Shown here one piece after another: positions 43,920 to 53,358 of a stretch of DNA of 64,000 nucleotides. The notes beneath the pieces were generated by a model that was not told the DNA's origin, did no database searches, and saw only the letters and a program-made list of their open reading frames with translations. The stretch is from Linderina pennispora. Taxonomy: Eukaryota > Kickxellomycota > Kickxellomycetes > Kickxellales > Kickxellaceae. Position numbers and translations under genes: made by a program. The stretch lies in the NCBI RefSeq assembly GCF_002104995.1, contig NW_024468261.1, positions 372,001-436,000 of the forward strand, read 5' to 3'. The stretch's first letter is position 1. Every line of letters starts with the position of its first letter.

Positions 43920-44680
43920 ATGGCTGGCTGCCTGCGTGCGGAGCGGCTGATGAAAGAGCTAGCAGGCCTCACTGCATCGCCGTCCAGTTAAGTATCCGTG
44001 TACAACGCCTCTCAGCCCGATCGCTGGCTGCTGAAACTGCACGCCGCAGGGCACACGCCATACGCAGGTGATGAGTTTACCCTGCTGTTCAAGGTTCCTG
44101 ACAACTGCCCAGTTGAGGCTCCCGAAGTGATGCTCTTTGGAAATGTGCCCATGCATCCGCATGTGTATACGAATGGGCATATCTGTCTGAGCATTCGGTA
44201 CCAGAATTGAGCCCCTGTGCTGACAGTCGAGATGATTTGTCTGTCGATTCTATCGATGCTGTTGAGCTGCAAAAGCAGGTAAGAGGGGTTGCTGCGTGTG
44301 CTGCGCTATATACACCCACACTGTGCTGATAGTGCTCTGGAGCGATGTAGGAACTGCCGAAAAACAACAGCATCTACATCGGGCCCGCGGCAAGCTCGCC
44401 CAAAGACACAAGGTGGGTGGTTGATGGCAAGTTGCCAACCGGCGCCACTGGCAGTGGCTGGAAAGCTGACGGCCTCTTCGAGCTCCCTGTAGACGACTGC
44501 GTTTGGTATCCGAAATGGCCGCCCATGTTGCATGGCAATGCTGACCTGCATGTAGCCGTTCTTGGGCAGGCTAGCATTCTTGCACAGGACACTTTTGCCA
44601 CAAACAAAACAATGTTCGTCCCAGCTCGGTCGCCTGATTTCGCACAAATGCCAAGGAGCGGGGGAGGGTTGTCAAAATGA
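43920..44680 (+). pseudogene. UBE2W-like ubiquitin-conjugating enzyme, disrupted
   Basis: Start MAGCLRAERLMKELAGL matches the E2 N-terminal helix; then VSVYNASQPDRWLLKLHAAG, HTPYAGDEFTLLFKV, EAPEVMLFGNVPMHPHVYTN and GHICLSI, the UBE2W active-site motif with the catalytic Cys. After an intron (44279-44350) the E2W-like tail LPKNNSIYIGPAASSPKDTR appears. Two in-frame stops interrupt it: TAA at 43989-43991 and TGA at 44208-44210, the latter where the family has the Trp of WSP. Joining the last exon in frame also needs one more A in the AAAA run at 44271-44274. UBE2W attaches ubiquitin to protein N-termini. Either a recent pseudogene or several base errors. Confidence 0.65.
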
Positions 44681-44909
44681 TGACAATCCCTCACAGGGTG
44701 TCTGGAAATTGTTCTATTTTTGTGGAGCTAGCTTTTGCAGGCAGCGATGGCATTGCGCTTTTTCTCTTCTGTCTGCATTCTTAAAACCCGCATATCTCTC
44801 CCTGTCTGTTCGCAGCGCCTTGCCAGTTCTCCTTTCCTGCCCGAGACTTTTTTTGACCCTGTATATATATATATATCTACCAACCACTAATAACACAGCT
44901 ACCTCCCGG

Positions 44910-46016
44910 ATGGCAAAGCTTCCAAAGCCAGTGCGCAAAATAATCCCCAATGGCACGGTGCCGCGGGCATACATCGCTGCCGTGATACTGCTGGCCCTGT
45001 CATTCATCATCGCAGAGTCGTACATTATGTGGCTGTTGCGCGAGGGGTACTGGACAGCCAAAAACAACCAGTGGCAGGTCGAGGGCGTGCAGAACTCTGT
45101 GCAGACGTCGATGACAGCATATCAGGTGTACAACGCCATCTACATATTGTCGCAGGTGTACATGGTGATACTCTGTCTGGAGGCCGTGGCGACCGAGAAT
45201 TTCATCCAGATATTTGCGTCGGTCGGGTTCTACTTTGTGTGCCTCGTGTACGCCGTGGCCCGCTACATTGCCTTTTACCTGTACCCGACGCTGACAGCAA
45301 ATATCTTTTTGCGGGACGAGAATATGCACCACATGCAGCTCAGCGTTATTGGCACATATGTCGCGGCGATTGTGTTTCTGGCGATCTTGTCGTGGAAACT
45401 CAAGACGGAGGTCGGCTGGAGCGTGTACAAAAAGTTTGGCGCTGACAACCTCCTCCACCGGTCGTACAAATGGTACCAGATCCTGATGCTTCTGCTGAAG
45501 CTCGACATATTCTTTGTTGTGTCGTACCTGATACAGATGTCAATCCTGGTGCTCAAGGTGGATAACCCGGAGACGTGGATCCAGATGACAGTGTTTATTC
45601 CGTTCAGTATCGGCACATTGGCCGCCAGCTTCTATTCGCTGCGCATGGAGAACCGGAGCATTATGCGTACAGTCATGGTTTGCTACACGCTGTCGGTCGG
45701 CTACTTCATCTTCAAGATCTATCGTGTGTGCCGGGCCGAAATCCTCAACAAGCCTGGCGACCCGTACCAGGACAGCCGGCCCTACTTTATGATAACCATT
45801 GTAGCCACTATGCTGCTGGTCATTGCGTCGGCGATCGTGTCGCTGTTCTGTATTCGCAACTTTGACAACGGACTGAAGGAGGCCATCGAGTACGAGAAGA
45901 TGAAGCGCGATCACCACCGCGCGTACAACACCAACGTCAACCATAGCGACGAGTCGGTCGGCCTGATGCAGAACGCTGAACTGCGTGGTGCTCTGGACCG
46001 GTTTTCTCTTGAGTAA
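44910..46016 (+). CDS. UPF0658-like Golgi multispan membrane protein
   Basis: 368 residues from the ATG at 44910 (MAKLPKPVRKIIPNGTVPRA); an open frame runs 116 codons further upstream but crosses a TATATA-rich promoter and is not credible. Eight or so hydrophobic spans alternate with short loops (e.g. RAYIAAVILLALSFIIAESY, ILSQVYMVILCLEAVATENF); the C-terminal tail is hydrophilic. The profile and a few motifs resemble the fungal UPF0658 Golgi apparatus membrane family (S. pombe SPAC1952.10c type). Function of the family is unknown. Confidence 0.65.
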   Translation: MAKLPKPVRKIIPNGTVPRAYIAAVILLALSFIIAESYIMWLLREGYWTAKNNQWQVEGVQNSVQTSMTAYQVYNAIYILSQVYMVILCLEAVATENFIQIFASVGFYFVCLVYAVARYIAFYLYPTLTANIFLRDENMHHMQLSVIGTYVAAIVFLAILSWKLKTEVGWSVYKKFGADNLLHRSYKWYQILMLLLKLDIFFVVSYLIQMSILVLKVDNPETWIQMTVFIPFSIGTLAASFYSLRMENRSIMRTVMVCYTLSVGYFIFKIYRVCRAEILNKPGDPYQDSRPYFMITIVATMLLVIASAIVSLFCIRNFDNGLKEAIEYEKMKRDHHRAYNTNVNHSDESVGLMQNAELRGALDRFSLE

Positions 46017-46058
46017 AAAAAAAAAAACTTTAATGTATTGAGTGCTTTGTCGGATAAA

Positions 46059-46736
46059 CTATATTCTCTCGCATACCCAGATGGCCAGACTGCAGCCGCC
46101 CTTGACAAACTCAAACTGCAGCTCATGCAGCGGCGCCAGCTTTGCGCCGTGCTCCAGTGCCGTCTCCAGGTGCTCGAGCTCCTCATCGCGGCACTTTGCG
46201 ATCGTCCGCTTCAGCTCGTCCAGCTCCGGATACTTTAGCTGGTGCAGGTCCCGCAGCTGGTCGTTGTAGTGGTTGCCGATTCGCGTCTCCACCGCCTCCG
46301 TGCACGTCATCGCCGACTCAACCCCCAGCATGGCCGTCACCATGCCCAGCATGTAGCCGCCTGCAGCCGCTAGCGGCAGAAGCAGCGTCGGGCGCACGCA
46401 AAAGTCGCGCACGTGCTTGTCCATGATCTCCAGGTGCACAACCTCCTGGTCGCGCATGTGCGTGAGCAGCTTGCGCAGCTGCGGGTCGCGCCCAAGAACC
46501 GCCATCTGGCCCTTGTAGATGGTCACGGCGGCTGTCTCGCCCGCCTGGTTGACGCGCACAAACCGGTCAATCATCGAGTGCTCGTCTGTGCTTAGTGTCA
46601 GCTCGCCGTTCTTGACTGGAACGCGATCCTTGTACTTGAACTCTTTCAGGTACGGGTTGCGCGGCGCCAGCGTGCTGCTGAGTCGGCAGCTGCAAGCACG
46701 CGGCACTATACGTGTGGCTGCGGTGCGTGAAAACAT
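46059..46736 (-). CDS. COQ7: 5-demethoxyubiquinone hydroxylase Coq7
   Basis: Di-iron enzyme of ubiquinone synthesis on the mitochondrial inner membrane. 225 residues from ATG 46736: MFSRTAATRIVPRACSCRLS is a typical mitochondrial presequence. Iron-ligand helices are visible: VNQAGETAAVTIYKGQM, QEVVHLEIMDKH, GVESAMTCTEAVE and CRDEELEHLETALEHGA. An open frame of 38 further codons upstream is leader. The C-terminus ends SLAIWVCERI, as in other Coq7 proteins. Confidence 0.93.
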   Translation of the reverse strand: MFSRTAATRIVPRACSCRLSSTLAPRNPYLKEFKYKDRVPVKNGELTLSTDEHSMIDRFVRVNQAGETAAVTIYKGQMAVLGRDPQLRKLLTHMRDQEVVHLEIMDKHVRDFCVRPTLLLPLAAAGGYMLGMVTAMLGVESAMTCTEAVETRIGNHYNDQLRDLHQLKYPELDELKRTIAKCRDEELEHLETALEHGAKLAPLHELQFEFVKGGCSLAIWVCERI

Positions 46737-47283
46737 TATTGAAATTTGCCAATAAATCGACAGGAACAAAAAAATCGTTTGCGAAAAAGAGCGGAAAAAG
46801 CTGGGTGGTGACGGAGGGCGATAAGTGGGCGACAAACGAAATGGCGTCACTATGATTCCATCCGGGAAAGCGCAGTAGGGATCATGTTAGCGCCCGGGAG
46901 TTCCTGAGGGAAGAGCCGGAATGGTGCTGGAGCTGGCAGTCGCTTTCAGGCTCCTGGGCCCGGGTCCGTTGCCAGCGATCTGCACCGGCGACAAGCTGGC
47001 TCCAGCAGAACCCACCATCGTGCCCTGTTTTCGCCTCCACAGTGATACCTTGCAGCCTGCACGAAACTGGCGAGCATGGGAAGATTTGCGCCAACTGGAG
47101 CCGTTTGCTTGGAATATCCGGAGCTTTCGATTGGCCGCCAGCCACGCTGTCCCGGGTTTCTGCTACGGAAAAATATAAAAGGCGGGATGTCTGCACCACC
47201 CGGATGCAGTGACTTCATCTGTACCTCACCTTTCTTCTTTTTTCTTCTACCTCTACTTCCTATTTGAGGCGCTTTCATTTTAC
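46737..47283 (+). promoter_or_regulatory. Divergent promoter between COQ7 and the transporter
   Basis: No gene. A clear TATA box (ATATAAAAGG, about 47170-47179) lies about 105 bp before the transporter ATG at 47284, followed by a pyrimidine-rich leader. Confidence 0.55.
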
Positions 47284-49425
47284 ATGTCGCAGTCAAGCAG
47301 CCCGCGGTCCATCAGCATTACCAAGGGCAAACAGCGGCTTCCGCCAAACGCACAGTCCCGCCGCATGTCGGCAGCGCTAAACAGCAATAGCGAGAGCCCG
47401 CGCGTGCGGCCGACCTCGCTTGCAATGGCCACCGAGATCCTGGCATCCAGCGCATCCTCCGCCAAGGTGGGTCTGAGCCAGTCACCCGATAGGCGGCGTC
47501 GGGCTGACCACCCGTCGGCAGTGACCCCCGATGACGAAGCCGACAGTGGATCCGTCATGCCCGACATGGTCCTGTCTGAGGAGGAGGCTGCTCGCAGGCT
47601 CAAGCGCCATCTGGTTACCCGCCCGATCAGCGAGCTGCGTGGCAACAGCGCAAGCAATGAGGGCTCGGTCGCACGCAGCTACGGCAGCGTCGACACCAAT
47701 GACGATGGCGGATATTCTGGCGACGACAACTACGAGGACGACGATGGCCCTGACGACGAGGACGCAGAAAATGTACCTGTCGATCCGTTCACGCTAAAGT
47801 CTGGCGACATAACCCACCACATCTACAAGTGGCAGGAGGAGCATGGCCAGACCCCCAGTGTGCGTGGGCTGCAGCACCAGCGTCGGCGCTCGTTCTCGGC
47901 AGTGGCATCGGATTCAGAGTGGGATATTCCATATACGCGCGACCAGATCAGCGCCCCTGGTGGTTTCCGGCGCCAGTTTGTACAGGAGCGTGCGCTCCGC
48001 GAAGGTCGCCAGCCGGTCAACATGCTGACTACCAATTTCGTCGACTTCATCGGGCTCTATGGCCACTTTGCTGGCGGTGACTATCCGAGTGATGAAGATG
48101 ACGATGTCGCAGACGAGGATGATTCCCTTGAGACTGAGGAGCAGGATGCCGAATCGCGTGCTACTGAGCGGTCCCCACTCAGGGGCAAGAAGGGTGCGAA
48201 GGCGTCGTCCCACGATCTCAAGGCGACAGCAACACCACAAAAGGCGTTTTTCTTGCTGGTCAAGTCATTCGTGGGCACCGGTGTGCTGGTCCTGCCGCGC
48301 GCTTTCTTTAACGGCGGGCTGATCTTCTCCACCGTATTGATGTCGGGCATTGCCTGGTATGCTTTGCACTGTATGGTTCTGCTTACCGATGTCTACCTGA
48401 AGATAGGCGGCAGTTACGGCGACTTGGCGCTGAAGCTGTACGGCAAGCCGCTCAAGTACTGCGTTCTGGTATCGATTGTTCTCGCCCAGCTAGGATTTTG
48501 CTGCGCATACGTGATCTTTGTGTCAACCAACATGCGCGATCTGTGGAACTCGATCACCAATTGCCAGTACAACTACTCGCCCGAGTTCTGGATCCTGGTC
48601 CAGCTCCTGGCGTACATCCCTCTGGCCTTTGTGCGCAAGATCAAAAAGTTTGCCTCGCTGTCCATGCTCGGAAACCTGTTCATCATGGTTGGTCTTGCCT
48701 ATCTGTTCTACTACGACTTTTGGTCAATCATCACCAAGGGCCCATCTGAGGTCACCCAGTTCAACCCCAGCCGCTTCCCCCTACTCGTTGGCACCGCTGC
48801 ATTCTCGTACGAGGGCATCTCGCTAGTGATCCCTATTGTCGAGAGCATGGAGAAGAAGGAAAAGTTCAACATGGTTCTGACTGCTTCGCTGGTGATCTGC
48901 GCCGGTCTGTTTGTATGCATCGGCGCAATCTCCTACCTGGCATTTGGCGACAAGGTTGAGACTGTGATTCTGCTCAACCTGCCCAACGACTCGGCATGGA
49001 CTGTTGGTGTGCAGTTCTTGTACACGCTTGCCATCATCATGTCTGTGCCCCTGCAGCTGTTCCCAGCCATCCGTATCATCGAGTCCGGCATGTTCACGCG
49101 CTCGGGCAAGGGCAACCCAGTTGTCAAGTGGCAGAAGAACCTGTTCCGTACCATGATGGTCGTGTTCATCGCCATGGTGGCCATTTTCGGCGCCGACAAG
49201 CTGGACAACTTCATCGCCCTGGTCGGCGCTGGTGCGTGCCTGCCGCTGTCGTTCCTGTACCCTGCCATGCTGCACTACAAGGCTGTGGCCGAAACTCGCT
49301 GGGCCAAGACCAAGGACATGGTCCTGATCGTTATTGCTCTGGTCTCCCTGGTCTACGTCACCTTCATCAGCATCCAGACATGGGGGTCAGGTGCGCCGCC
49401 CCTGGACCGCTGCGCGATTCCGTAG
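47284..49425 (+). CDS. Vacuolar amino-acid transporter, AVT3/AVT4 type
   Basis: 713 residues. A long hydrophilic, acidic N-terminal region (about 320 residues, with DDNYEDDDGPDDEDAE) precedes an Aa_trans domain of about 11 spans beginning KAFFLLVKSFVGTGVLVLPR, the conserved first span of AVT3/4 and PAT-type carriers. Further spans include CVLVSIVLAQLGFCCAYVIF and MVVFIAMVAIFGADKLDNFI. The family exports neutral amino acids from the vacuole. Long N-terminal extensions with dispersed Ser sites are usual in Avt3/4. Confidence 0.85.
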   Translation: MSQSSSPRSISITKGKQRLPPNAQSRRMSAALNSNSESPRVRPTSLAMATEILASSASSAKVGLSQSPDRRRRADHPSAVTPDDEADSGSVMPDMVLSEEEAARRLKRHLVTRPISELRGNSASNEGSVARSYGSVDTNDDGGYSGDDNYEDDDGPDDEDAENVPVDPFTLKSGDITHHIYKWQEEHGQTPSVRGLQHQRRRSFSAVASDSEWDIPYTRDQISAPGGFRRQFVQERALREGRQPVNMLTTNFVDFIGLYGHFAGGDYPSDEDDDVADEDDSLETEEQDAESRATERSPLRGKKGAKASSHDLKATATPQKAFFLLVKSFVGTGVLVLPRAFFNGGLIFSTVLMSGIAWYALHCMVLLTDVYLKIGGSYGDLALKLYGKPLKYCVLVSIVLAQLGFCCAYVIFVSTNMRDLWNSITNCQYNYSPEFWILVQLLAYIPLAFVRKIKKFASLSMLGNLFIMVGLAYLFYYDFWSIITKGPSEVTQFNPSRFPLLVGTAAFSYEGISLVIPIVESMEKKEKFNMVLTASLVICAGLFVCIGAISYLAFGDKVETVILLNLPNDSAWTVGVQFLYTLAIIMSVPLQLFPAIRIIESGMFTRSGKGNPVVKWQKNLFRTMMVVFIAMVAIFGADKLDNFIALVGAGACLPLSFLYPAMLHYKAVAETRWAKTKDMVLIVIALVSLVYVTFISIQTWGSGAPPLDRCAIP

Positions 49426-49476
49426 CAGATAAGAAATTTAATGGAAAAGTCGCCTCTATAAACCGATGCTCTCTTG

Positions 49477-49746
49477 TCACTCTTCGCTCCATTTGCTACT
49501 GTCGTCGACGTGCTCGTTCCGGTGCAGGCCCGAGTTTGGCACACCACGCATCCGCTTGCGCATGTCCAGCAGGCCGCGCTTGCACTCGAACAGGCTTTGC
49601 CGCAGCATATGGCAGCGCTCTGGGATCAGCGTCGCAAGGTCCTTGTTCTTGACGCACTCCTCAACCGAGTGCCGCTTGATGAACACGCACTCGGACCGCA
49701 GAAGGCACTCGATGTACTCGTCACGGATTCCGTCGCAGGATGGCAT
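49477..49746 (-). CDS. PET191: Cytochrome c oxidase assembly factor Pet191/COA5
   Basis: 89-residue twin-Cys protein. MPSCDGIRDEYIECLLRSEC is the family start; the spacing of later cysteines (EECVKNK, ERCHML, FECKRG) gives the CX9C-type pairs. It acts in the intermembrane space in complex IV assembly. Length and Cys positions match the family. Convergent with the transporter gene, about 50 bp apart. Confidence 0.9.
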   Translation of the reverse strand: MPSCDGIRDEYIECLLRSECVFIKRHSVEECVKNKDLATLIPERCHMLRQSLFECKRGLLDMRKRMRGVPNSGLHRNEHVDDSSKWSEE

Positions 49747-50339
49747 AATGAAAATATAAAAATTTATATCTAAAGGGGTGAAGTTGCTGGATCACATTAC
49801 TGTAAACTGGGCGAACACAGGTTGCACTGGGATCGACTTTTTGGCGGCACCCAAAGGATTTTGGGCGAGCTGATAATTTTTATCTTGAACACCAGAAACC
49901 TGGCGATGACGTATCGACCTGGCCTGCGTTCCCGGTAAGGGCTTCCTTGAACTAGACGTAACAGGGATGCGTGTCAGAGTTAGTAGAAGCCATGCGGGTG
50001 CACAACGGGCTGGCCATATATGGCGAAACGTTACTGAAGAGCATTGACTATGAAAAGAAATAAACCATTCCAGAAAAAGCTTGCTTGCTGCCCGCGCTCA
50101 AACGAGCAGCAAGCTCGGCGAGGTGCTTGAATTCCGTGAGTTCCGAGCGGGATATAACCTAGTAATCGCTGACAAACGAATGAAAAATGCGGACAGTAGG
50201 ACACCGCAACGTTGAAATGATCATTAATTTTGCTGCCTGAGCATGTCCGTCATCCTGCTCTAGCCGAATGGAGATGCGCTGTACTGTTTGAGAGAGGGGA
50301 GGACTGGGTTCAGCTATCATACCAATGCTGGCTACAACC
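49747..50339. other. Intergenic, no gene supported
   Basis: Start of an accessory stretch. AT-richer than its surroundings; short non-homologous open frames only. Confidence 0.4.
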
Positions 50340-50953
50340 CGCAAAACTTATCCAATTGTATCGACAACATCCTCATAGTTCAGGCGTGCCTGTGCCAAAA
50401 GTTCGACCGCATCTGGTAAGTCTGTCTCCTCCAGGGCTACACCTCTGTGACAAGCCAATGAGAGTTCTCTAATGAATGGCAGAAAGGCAATCAAGTGAAG
50501 AATCTGCTCATATATTCATCTCATCCCAGGGATGCTCAGGCCATGGATGATTGAAGCAAGGCTGTTGATGTACTGCTGAAGAATAGCATAGTCAAAATCG
50601 AACACATCGCTGAGCTTGATCATCGGTGTCTGGCGAAAAGTACAGAGTACCTGTGAAGCACGGTCTTCAGTAAAAATATGGGCCGCCGATGATGGGCTGT
50701 GTGGGTTCAGGTAAATCAATATCTTAAACCGTCCCTCATCCAACAAATCAAACCCACTGAACATGCCAAGGGCTCTGTTGCACACAAGCATGTCCAGAAA
50801 TGGCGGTGAATCCTCATCTACATAGCATGTTGCTATCTCAGAATGGATAAGCACCATGAGAAAACCAAATATTTGAGCGCAGGGAACCGTACTCCGTCTG
50901 GTTTCCACTTTAGAGGAACAGGGTATGACACCGGACCTCGCTTCAACTGACAA
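50340..50953 (-). pseudogene. LRR-like gene remnant
   Basis: An open segment of 145 codons (50953-50516) ends at a TGA, after which the same frame stays open to a TAA near 50353 and reads YEQILHLIAFLPFIRELSLA and LPDAVELLAQARLNYEDVVD. The hydrophobic spacing (LPFIRELSL) suggests leucine-rich repeats of the F-box/LRR type. One stop interrupts it and no proper start is seen, so I call it a decayed gene of unknown function. Confidence 0.45.
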
Positions 50954-51086
50954 AATGTATGGAGTCAGGGATATGTAGCAGTTGAATCATCGCTGAGGAT
51001 CACCACATGTCTAAACTTGCTGGACGAATTCAGCCCTAGGTGCAGTCATTGTGGAAACGGAGTTTCCGCGAATGGAACTGAAAGCC

Positions 51087-51908
51087 CCAGAAGATGCTGT
51101 CCGCAGAGCAGAGGCAGAGCTTTCCAAGCACTGCTGCCGGACCCTTAGCCCAGCAAAATTCCGTGCCTACGTTGCTGCCCGTGCAGACCACAGGCTTGCC
51201 GCGAAACTCCGGAGCAAGTTCGGTCCAGACCCAGTGCTGATCATGGGCAATTGGGGTGCGCCGATGGCCCGACACCATGCGCCGATTCGTGGCAAGGGAT
51301 GGCGCGACAAGTTCAAGCACCATAGCTTTGAAGTCTATCTGATCGACGAATTCCGGACATCGTCGATGTGCCCATTCTGCTGCGAAAAGTCGCTGCAGAC
51401 ATCCTGGCACGTTCCCAACCCGCAGCCCTACCAGAGATCGAAGAACCCAACTGTGAAGTGCCATGGCCTTCTCCGCTGTACAAGCGAGTCATGTAAGCGG
51501 GCCATGGCACAATACAGGCGAGCCTATTCGTCTCGGCTCTTGAATCGCGACCTTGCAGCAGTTCTAAACTTCAGACTCGTTTTCCAGTCACTGTGATTCA
51601 GTCAGTATTCCTGAACGGCTCCGTCGCTTTACGGCCATTGTTGCCAATGCTTCTGGCACTACTCCGGCAACAAAGAACCCACGCAAGAGGCGTGCAGCAG
51701 GAGCAGGCGATTCTGTTGCCAGCAGCAGCGAGCCAGCGCTGAAGCGCCTACGCTGAGCAGGCCACCATGGTGGGAGATGTCCATGATCGACATTGCACCA
51801 ACAACCATCCGACACGTTCAAATGACCGGTTCGCCGTGATGCTCTTATCGACGTGTCAACCCATGCTGACTAGCAGCCGAGCTCGCATCGCGAGCAGAGC
51901 AATTCTAG
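51087..51908 (+). mobile_element. Fanzor element, copy B (decayed, 5'-truncated)
   Basis: About 95% identical to copy A (opposite strand) in most shared stretches. It begins within the coding region (CCAGAAGATGC, 51088) and ends at CTAG 51905-51908, followed by TA. Open frame to 51596: KFRAYVAARADHRLAAKLRS, MGNWGAPMARHH, VYLIDEFRTSSMCPFCC, LRCTSESCKR and NRDLAAVLNFRLVFQSL, then a stop from a small deletion that shifts the frame; copy A continues about 41 codons further. Relative to copy A a 195-bp in-frame segment is missing at 51184, between what are 8-bp direct repeats CCCGTGCA in copy A. The 3' tail 51757-51908 with its GCTCGC-ATC-GCGAGC hairpin is well conserved. Confidence 0.78.
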
Positions 51909-52008
51909 TAAAGACAGAACATGTACAACCTAACCTAAACATGGATGAGTGCATATATATCGCGTGCAAGGTAATTTACATTTGCGCTTTCAGCTCTCTG
52001 AATAAGAC

Positions 52009-53358
52009 TTAGAAGTAGACCTCAGGCATGTCGTAGAAGGGAGGGGGGCTGAAAGGTCCAGGGCTGAAAGGTCCAGGGCGGAAAGGTCCGGTGAAAATAG
52101 GCTTCTTTCCATGGCTGTTATCCTTGCCCTTGCCGTTATCCTTGCCCTTGCCGTTATCCTTGCCCTTGCCGTTACCCTTACCGCTGCGCTGGTTGTAGAT
52201 AGCTGCATCAAGACCGGCACCAACGCCGGTACCAATCAGCTCAACACCCAGGTCGCTGAGGAAGTCCTTTCCACGGCCGCTGCCGCGACCGCGACTGCCG
52301 CGCTGGTTGTAGATGGCAGCGTTGAGGCCAGACTCCACACCAGTACCAATCAGCTCGACACCCAGGTCGCTAAGGAAGTCCTTGCCGCGACCGCTGCCGC
52401 GACCACGACCACCACGCTGGTTGTAGATGGCAGCATCAAGACCGGCACCAACGCCAGTACCAATCAGCTCGACACCCAGGTCGCTAAGGAAGTCCTTGCC
52501 GCGACCGCTGCCGCGACCACGACCACCGCGCTGGTTATCATCCTCATAGTCCTCTTCATCATAGTCGATACTACGCTTGTTGTAGATAGCAGCGTTGAGG
52601 CCGGACTCGACACCAGTACCAATCAGCTCGACACCCAGGTCGCTGAGGAAGTCCTTTCCACGGCCGCTGCCGCGACCACGACCACCACGCTGGTTGTAGA
52701 TGGCAGCATCAAGACCGGCACCAACACCAGTGCCGATCAACTCGACGCCCAGGTCGCTGAGGAAGTCCTTTCCACGGCCGCTGCCGCGACCACGGCCGCC
52801 GCGCTGGTTATAGATGGCAGCATTGAGCCCAGACTCCACACCAGTGCCGATCAGCTCGACACCCAGATCACTAAGGAAGTCCTTGCCGCGACCACTGCCG
52901 CGACCACGACCACCACGCTGGTTGTAGATAGCAGCATCAAGACCGGCACCAACACCAGTGCCGATCAACTCGACACCGAGGTCGCTCAGGAAGTCTTTTC
53001 CACGGCCACTGCCACGACCGCGACCACCACGCTGGTTGTCATCCTCATCGTACTCCTCATCATAATCGATGCTGCGTTTGTTGTAGATAGCAGCGTTGAG
53101 ACCAGACTCCACACCAGTACCAATCAGTTCGACGCCCAGGTCGCTGAGGAAGTCCTTTCCACGGCCGCTGCCGCGACCGCGACCGCCGCGCTGGTTATCC
53201 TCCTCATCGTATTCCTCGGTAGTCTCGACGAGAGGCTCAATAATTCCACCAGCCTGATCGTTGGAAGGCGTCGAGATATCGTTGTCAACAGGGCCAGCCT
53301 GGTTGGCAGCAGCAGTAGCAGCAAGGATGGCAAAAGCAGTAGCTAGAGTAAAGCGCAT
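52009..53358 (-). CDS. Secreted repeat protein (candidate processed peptide precursor)
   Basis: 449 residues. A signal peptide (MRFTLATAFAILAATAAANQ) is followed by an acidic pro-region, then eight copies of a 38-residue unit: basic RGGRGRGSGRG, then KDFLSDLGVELIGTGV, then alternating VESGLNAAIYN (units 1,3,5,7) and VGAGLDAAIYN (2,4,6,8). Units 1 and 5 are followed by KRSIDYDEE and an acidic run. Units are separated by QR or KR, which with the adjacent RGGRGRGSGRG offers basic processing sites. The C-terminus is Gly/Lys/Asp-rich (KGKDNGKGKDN) ending in Pro/Phe repeats and YDMPEVYF. No known family recognised; a Kex2-processed repeat protein is the best analogy. Confidence 0.75.
   Translation of the reverse strand: MRFTLATAFAILAATAAANQAGPVDNDISTPSNDQAGGIIEPLVETTEEYDEEDNQRGGRGRGSGRGKDFLSDLGVELIGTGVESGLNAAIYNKRSIDYDEEYDEDDNQRGGRGRGSGRGKDFLSDLGVELIGTGVGAGLDAAIYNQRGGRGRGSGRGKDFLSDLGVELIGTGVESGLNAAIYNQRGGRGRGSGRGKDFLSDLGVELIGTGVGAGLDAAIYNQRGGRGRGSGRGKDFLSDLGVELIGTGVESGLNAAIYNKRSIDYDEEDYEDDNQRGGRGRGSGRGKDFLSDLGVELIGTGVGAGLDAAIYNQRGGRGRGSGRGKDFLSDLGVELIGTGVESGLNAAIYNQRGSRGRGSGRGKDFLSDLGVELIGTGVGAGLDAAIYNQRSGKGNGKGKDNGKGKDNGKGKDNSHGKKPIFTGPFRPGPFSPGPFSPPPFYDMPEVYF
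52182..53205 (-). repeat. Eight 114-bp tandem units in the secreted repeat protein
   Basis: Units alternate between two sequence variants and form two larger blocks of four, each block starting with a unit carrying the KRSIDYDEE insertion. This shows a first duplication of a pair, then of a four-unit block. Confidence 0.8.

Noticed and set aside
52111-53346. 411-codon plus-strand frame through the 114-bp repeats
   Set aside because: A multiple-of-three repeat keeps any frame open. The minus strand has the signal peptide, start and stop in sensible places; this frame is only Ala/Thr/Val repeats.
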